A DNA stretch of 7,488 bases from positions 1-7,488 of the forward strand of contig JANREF010000112.1 in the NCBI GenBank assembly GCA_030726195.1. The letters run 5' to 3'. The translations under genes were made by a program, and so were the position numbers. The DNA is from Burkholderiaceae bacterium (lineage in GTDB: Bacteria; Pseudomonadota; Gammaproteobacteria; Burkholderiales; Burkholderiaceae_C). The notes beneath the pieces were generated by a model, which was not told where the DNA came from, searched no databases, and worked only from the letters and a program-made list of their open reading frames with translations. Positions 5,153 to 7,488 of this stretch are shown here, in pieces (position 1 is the first letter of the stretch; each line of letters begins with the position of its first letter).

Positions 5153-5189
5153 CTGACAGTGCGTCACCTGATCATGTCTAACCTGTCAG
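5153..5189. repeat. Inverted repeat CTGACAG / CTGTCAG after the deacetylase
   Basis: Perfect 7-bp arms at 5153-5159 and 5183-5189 with a 23-base spacer lie 30 bases past the deacetylase stop and about 66 bp before the thioesterase ATG. No T-run follows, so it is not a standard terminator. The core resembles the repeat upstream of the deacetylase gene. It may be a weak hairpin or paired binding sites. Confidence 0.4.
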
Positions 5190-5255
5190 AGCCCCCCGCG
5201 CATGCAGCACTTCAGGCGACAGCCGTGTGGTGTGGCTGCCCTGCATAATTGAGCG

Positions 5256-5756
5256 ATGTCCACGCCGCAACACGATCCAACCGCTGCGCCCGCACCCGAG
5301 ACGGCGCACACCGCTGCACCTGCCCGTGCGCGGCCTCAGCCCATGCGTCGCGATGCTTTCAAGGTGTTTCGCCCCATACAAACGCGCTGGGCCGACAACG
5401 ATGTGTACGGGCACGTCAACAACGTGGTCTATTACAGCTGGTTTGATACAGCGGTCAACGGCTGGTTGATTGAGGGCGGTGCTTTGGATATTCACCACGG
5501 CGAGACGATTGGCTTGGTGGTGCACACCCATTGCCACTACTTCGCCCCTTTGGCATTTCCCCAGCGCGTGGAGGCTGGCATTCGCGTGTTGCACGCGGGC
5601 AGCAGCAGCGTGCGCTACCAAGTTGGTTTGTTTGCCCAGGGCGACACCCACACGGCGGCTTGGGGGGAGTTTGTGCATGTGTATGTGCGCCGTGACAACC
5701 GCCGCCCCACAAAATTGCCGCAGCAGTTACAACAATTACTGGAGACCACTGAATGA
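5256..5756 (+). CDS. Hot-dog acyl-CoA thioesterase (4HBT/YbgC-like)
   Basis: The 166-residue product has one 4-hydroxybenzoyl-CoA-thioesterase-type hot-dog domain from about residue 36 to 148. The active-site signature TRWADNDVYGHVNNVVYYSWFD (43-64) includes Asp49, the likely catalytic acid by analogy with 4HBT/YbgC enzymes, followed by the long hot-dog helix. It should hydrolyse acyl-CoA thioesters in the cytosol as a dimer or tetramer; chain-length preference is unknown. Residues 1-29 are a Pro/Ala/Thr-rich low-complexity extension that the fold does not need, so Met30 (5343) is an alternative start; neither ATG has a Shine-Dalgarno. CATAAT (5244-5249) seven bases before the first ATG could allow a leaderless transcript. 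The stop overlaps the next gene (ATGA). Confidence 0.88.
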   Translation: MSTPQHDPTAAPAPETAHTAAPARARPQPMRRDAFKVFRPIQTRWADNDVYGHVNNVVYYSWFDTAVNGWLIEGGALDIHHGETIGLVVHTHCHYFAPLAFPQRVEAGIRVLHAGSSSVRYQVGLFAQGDTHTAAWGEFVHVYVRRDNRRPTKLPQQLQQLLETTE

Positions 5757-6484
5757 ACGCCCACCCCGCGAACCCAACACCGTTGAACCAAGCCAGCCAG
5801 ACGGTTGAGCAAGCCATACGCAGCCGCGTGTCCATGCGCGCCTTCACGCAGCAAACCGTGGACAAGCAAACCATCGCCGACATCCTCGAGCTGGCAGCGC
5901 GCGCACCGTCAGGTACCAACACCCAGCCCTGGAAGACTTATGTGCTCCAGGGCGCATCTCGCGATACCTTGGTGGACAAAGTGTGTGCAGCCCACGACGC
6001 TGTGCGGGCCGACCCCAGTTTGGCGCAGCAGTACCGAGAGGCATACGACTACTATCCCACCGAGTGGGTCAGCCCCTTCATAGATCGGCGCCGTGAAAAC
6101 GGCTGGAGTTTGTATGGCTTGCTGGGTATTACCAAGGGCGACAAAGATGCCATGCACGCACAGCACCAGCGCAACTACAGGTTTTTTGATGCGCCCGTTG
6201 GCCTGATGTTCACGCTAGACCGCGTGATGGGTCGCGGGTCATTGTTGGATTACGGTATGTTCATACAAAACGTGATGCTGGCCGCGCGTGCCCGCGGCTT
6301 ACACACCTGTCCTCAGGCGGCGTGGAACGGTTTTTCCAGCATCATCCTGCCGCACATTGGTGCGTCTGACAGCGAAATGCTGGTGTGCGGTTTGGCCTTG
6401 GGCTACATCGATGAGGCCGCGCCAGTGAACACCTTTTACACACCCCGCGTGAGCGCGGCAGACTTCACCACATGGTTGGACTGA
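5753..6484 (+). CDS. FMN-dependent nitroreductase-family oxidoreductase
   Basis: The 243-residue product is a full-length member of the nitroreductase family (homodimeric FMN enzymes using NAD(P)H to reduce nitro groups, quinones or similar acceptors). It shows the N-terminal FMN-phosphate motif SRVSMRAF (24-31), the APSGTNTQPW loop (51-60), the mid-protein interface helices with RGSLLDYGMFIQNVMLAARARGL (161-183) and the C-terminal LVCGLALGYIDEAAPVN (210-226) that closes over the flavin. The CPQAAWNGF segment (186-194) resembles nitrobenzoate reductase-like members. The natural substrate is not determinable. GGAG at 5741-5744 lies eight bases before the ATG, and the start overlaps the thioesterase stop by four bases, so the two are very probably one operon. 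Confidence 0.92.
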   Translation: MNAHPANPTPLNQASQTVEQAIRSRVSMRAFTQQTVDKQTIADILELAARAPSGTNTQPWKTYVLQGASRDTLVDKVCAAHDAVRADPSLAQQYREAYDYYPTEWVSPFIDRRRENGWSLYGLLGITKGDKDAMHAQHQRNYRFFDAPVGLMFTLDRVMGRGSLLDYGMFIQNVMLAARARGLHTCPQAAWNGFSSIILPHIGASDSEMLVCGLALGYIDEAAPVNTFYTPRVSAADFTTWLD

Positions 6485-6490
6485 GGCGCG

Positions 6491-6520
6491 CGTGCAATGC
6501 ACGTGGCCGCTCAAGCGGTC
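6491..6520. repeat. Two tandem small hairpins after the nitroreductase gene
   Basis: CGTGC-AAT-GCACG (6491-6503) is followed directly by GGCCGCT-CA-AGCGGTC (6505-6520, one G-U pair). Both lie within 40 bases of the nitroreductase stop. There is no T-run, so intrinsic termination is uncertain. A third weak stem, TGCTT-GAT-AAGCA (6583-6595), precedes a short T-run (6599-6602) before the next gene. The rest of the 138-bp gap shows no gene and no clear promoter. Confidence 0.4.
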
Positions 6521-6622
6521 TGCCTGTAGCCGCTGCTCAAAGCAGTATTGCAAAGCGTATTCACGCAACCCATTTGTCAACATGCTTGATAAGCAGCGTT
6601 TTAAACCACATTCGACAAGCTC

Positions 6623-7488
6623 ATGAGTAAACCAGCCGTATTGGTGGCTCGCGCCATTTTTCCAGAGGTATTAAGCAAACTGCGTGAGCACTTTGATGTG
6701 ACCGATAACCAAGCCGATGAGGTGCTTGCTGCGGATGCATTGGCCCATTTGGCCAACGGCAAATGGGGCTTGCTCACCACGGGCAGTGAACGCATTGACG
6801 CCGCCTTTTTACAAGCCGCACCGAGCGTGCGCATGGTGGCCAATATGGCCGTGGGTTACAACAACTTCGATGTGCCAGCCTGCACTGCAGCGGGCGTGCA
6901 GTGCAGCAACACACCCGACGTACTCACGCAGACGACAGCCGATTTTGGTTTTGCGCTGCTCATGGCAACAGCGCGGCGTTTGACCGAGAGTGAGCATTTT
7001 TTGCGAGCCGGGCAGTGGGACAAGTGGGCCTATGACATGTTCATGGGCTGCGATGTATTCGGTTCTCGCCTGGGTATTTTGGGCATGGGCCGCATTGGCC
7101 AAGCCATTGCCGCGCGCGCGTCCAAAGGCTTTGACATGACGGTGACTTACCACAACAGAAGCCAACTCAAGCCCGAGCAGGAGGCTGCCTGCGGTGCGCG
7201 CTATGTGAGCAAGCACGACTTGTTTGCCAACAGTGATCATGTCATGGTGGTTGTGCCTTACTCCGAGCAAACTCACCACATTGTGGGCGCCGCTGAGCTG
7301 GCTTTGATGCCCTCAACCGCTACCTTGGTCAACATCGCGCGTGGCGGTGTGGTTGATGAGGCTGCTTTGATAGACGCGCTTGAGCACGGCCGATTGGCCG
7401 GTGCTGGTTTGGATGTGTTTGAGGGAGAGCCGCGCGTGAACCCAGGTTTGACGGCCTTGAGCAACGTCGTACTCACGCCGCACATTGC
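6623..7488 (+). CDS. D-2-hydroxyacid dehydrogenase, glyoxylate/hydroxypyruvate reductase-like (3' partial)
   Basis: The frame from ATG 6623 stays open for 288 codons and runs off the window end; roughly 30-40 more residues would be expected. It is a D-isomer-specific 2-hydroxyacid dehydrogenase of the GhrB/GyaR type, reducing glyoxylate or hydroxypyruvate (and similar 2-keto acids) in the cytosol. Visible: substrate loop MAVGYNNFD (75-83), Rossmann motif GMGRIG (154-159), HNRS after the second strand (177-180) with Arg179 placed to bind the NADP phosphate, catalytic Arg240 (NIARGGVVDE), Glu269 (FEGEP) and His287 (TPHI) at the very edge. The catalytic triad is therefore complete. No Shine-Dalgarno is evident. 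The start fits the family N-terminus and the gap after the nitroreductase gene suggests a separate transcript. Confidence 0.92.
   Translation, partial: MSKPAVLVARAIFPEVLSKLREHFDVTDNQADEVLAADALAHLANGKWGLLTTGSERIDAAFLQAAPSVRMVANMAVGYNNFDVPACTAAGVQCSNTPDVLTQTTADFGFALLMATARRLTESEHFLRAGQWDKWAYDMFMGCDVFGSRLGILGMGRIGQAIAARASKGFDMTVTYHNRSQLKPEQEAACGARYVSKHDLFANSDHVMVVVPYSEQTHHIVGAAELALMPSTATLVNIARGGVVDEAALIDALEHGRLAGAGLDVFEGEPRVNPGLTALSNVVLTPHI

Noticed and set aside
1..7488. Defence system, prophage, transposon or CRISPR array
   Set aside because: All recognisable genes are housekeeping or metabolic, no terminal inverted repeats with transposase and no regularly spaced repeats are visible, and base composition is even across coding regions.

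Overview
This window looks like core chromosome of a betaproteobacterium, probably Burkholderiales and close to the Comamonadaceae (Limnohabitans/Rhodoferax-like). That rests on the GC-rich coding sequence, heavy use of TTG for leucine, a short Phasin_2-type phasin, and two phasin-promoter sites matching the PhbF/PhaR consensus I recall from Herbaspirillum. The placement is inferred from style and gene content, not from a search. No mobile element, CRISPR array, tRNA, rRNA or prophage gene is visible.

Layout, left to right. An A/C-rich leader without an assignable gene (1-222) precedes plsY (membrane glycerol-3-phosphate acyltransferase). plsY overlaps a RidA/YoaB-family deaminase gene by four bases (ATGA). 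These converge on yajQ (minus strand), with a strongly palindromic spacer between the stops. yajQ diverges from murB across 90 bp. murB converges on a minus-strand phasin gene. Between them lie a possible murB terminator, a clear intrinsic terminator for the phasin transcript, and two further hairpins in the phasin 3' untranslated region. The phasin gene has a readable promoter flanked by two near-identical operator boxes, TG(C/T)TGC-N3-GCAACA. Divergent from it lies a class IV (HDAC11-like) deacetylase gene. Then come a hot-dog thioesterase and a nitroreductase that overlap by ATGA, and last an NADPH-type D-2-hydroxyacid dehydrogenase (glyoxylate/hydroxypyruvate reductase-like) cut by the window end just after its catalytic His.

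The genes are mostly housekeeping: phospholipid synthesis (plsY), reactive enamine/imine clean-up (RidA family), nucleotide or c-di-GMP binding (yajQ), peptidoglycan precursor synthesis (murB), polyhydroxyalkanoate granule coating (phasin), protein or small-molecule deacetylation, acyl-CoA hydrolysis, flavin-dependent reduction and 2-keto acid reduction. I see no new multi-gene system. The most interesting material is non-coding: the phasin operator pair, the hairpin-rich phasin 3' region with a long open frame behind the stop codon, the stacked palindromes between ridA-like and yajQ, and related inverted repeats on both sides of the deacetylase gene. One protein oddity is a Gly/Ala-rich insertion in MurB.
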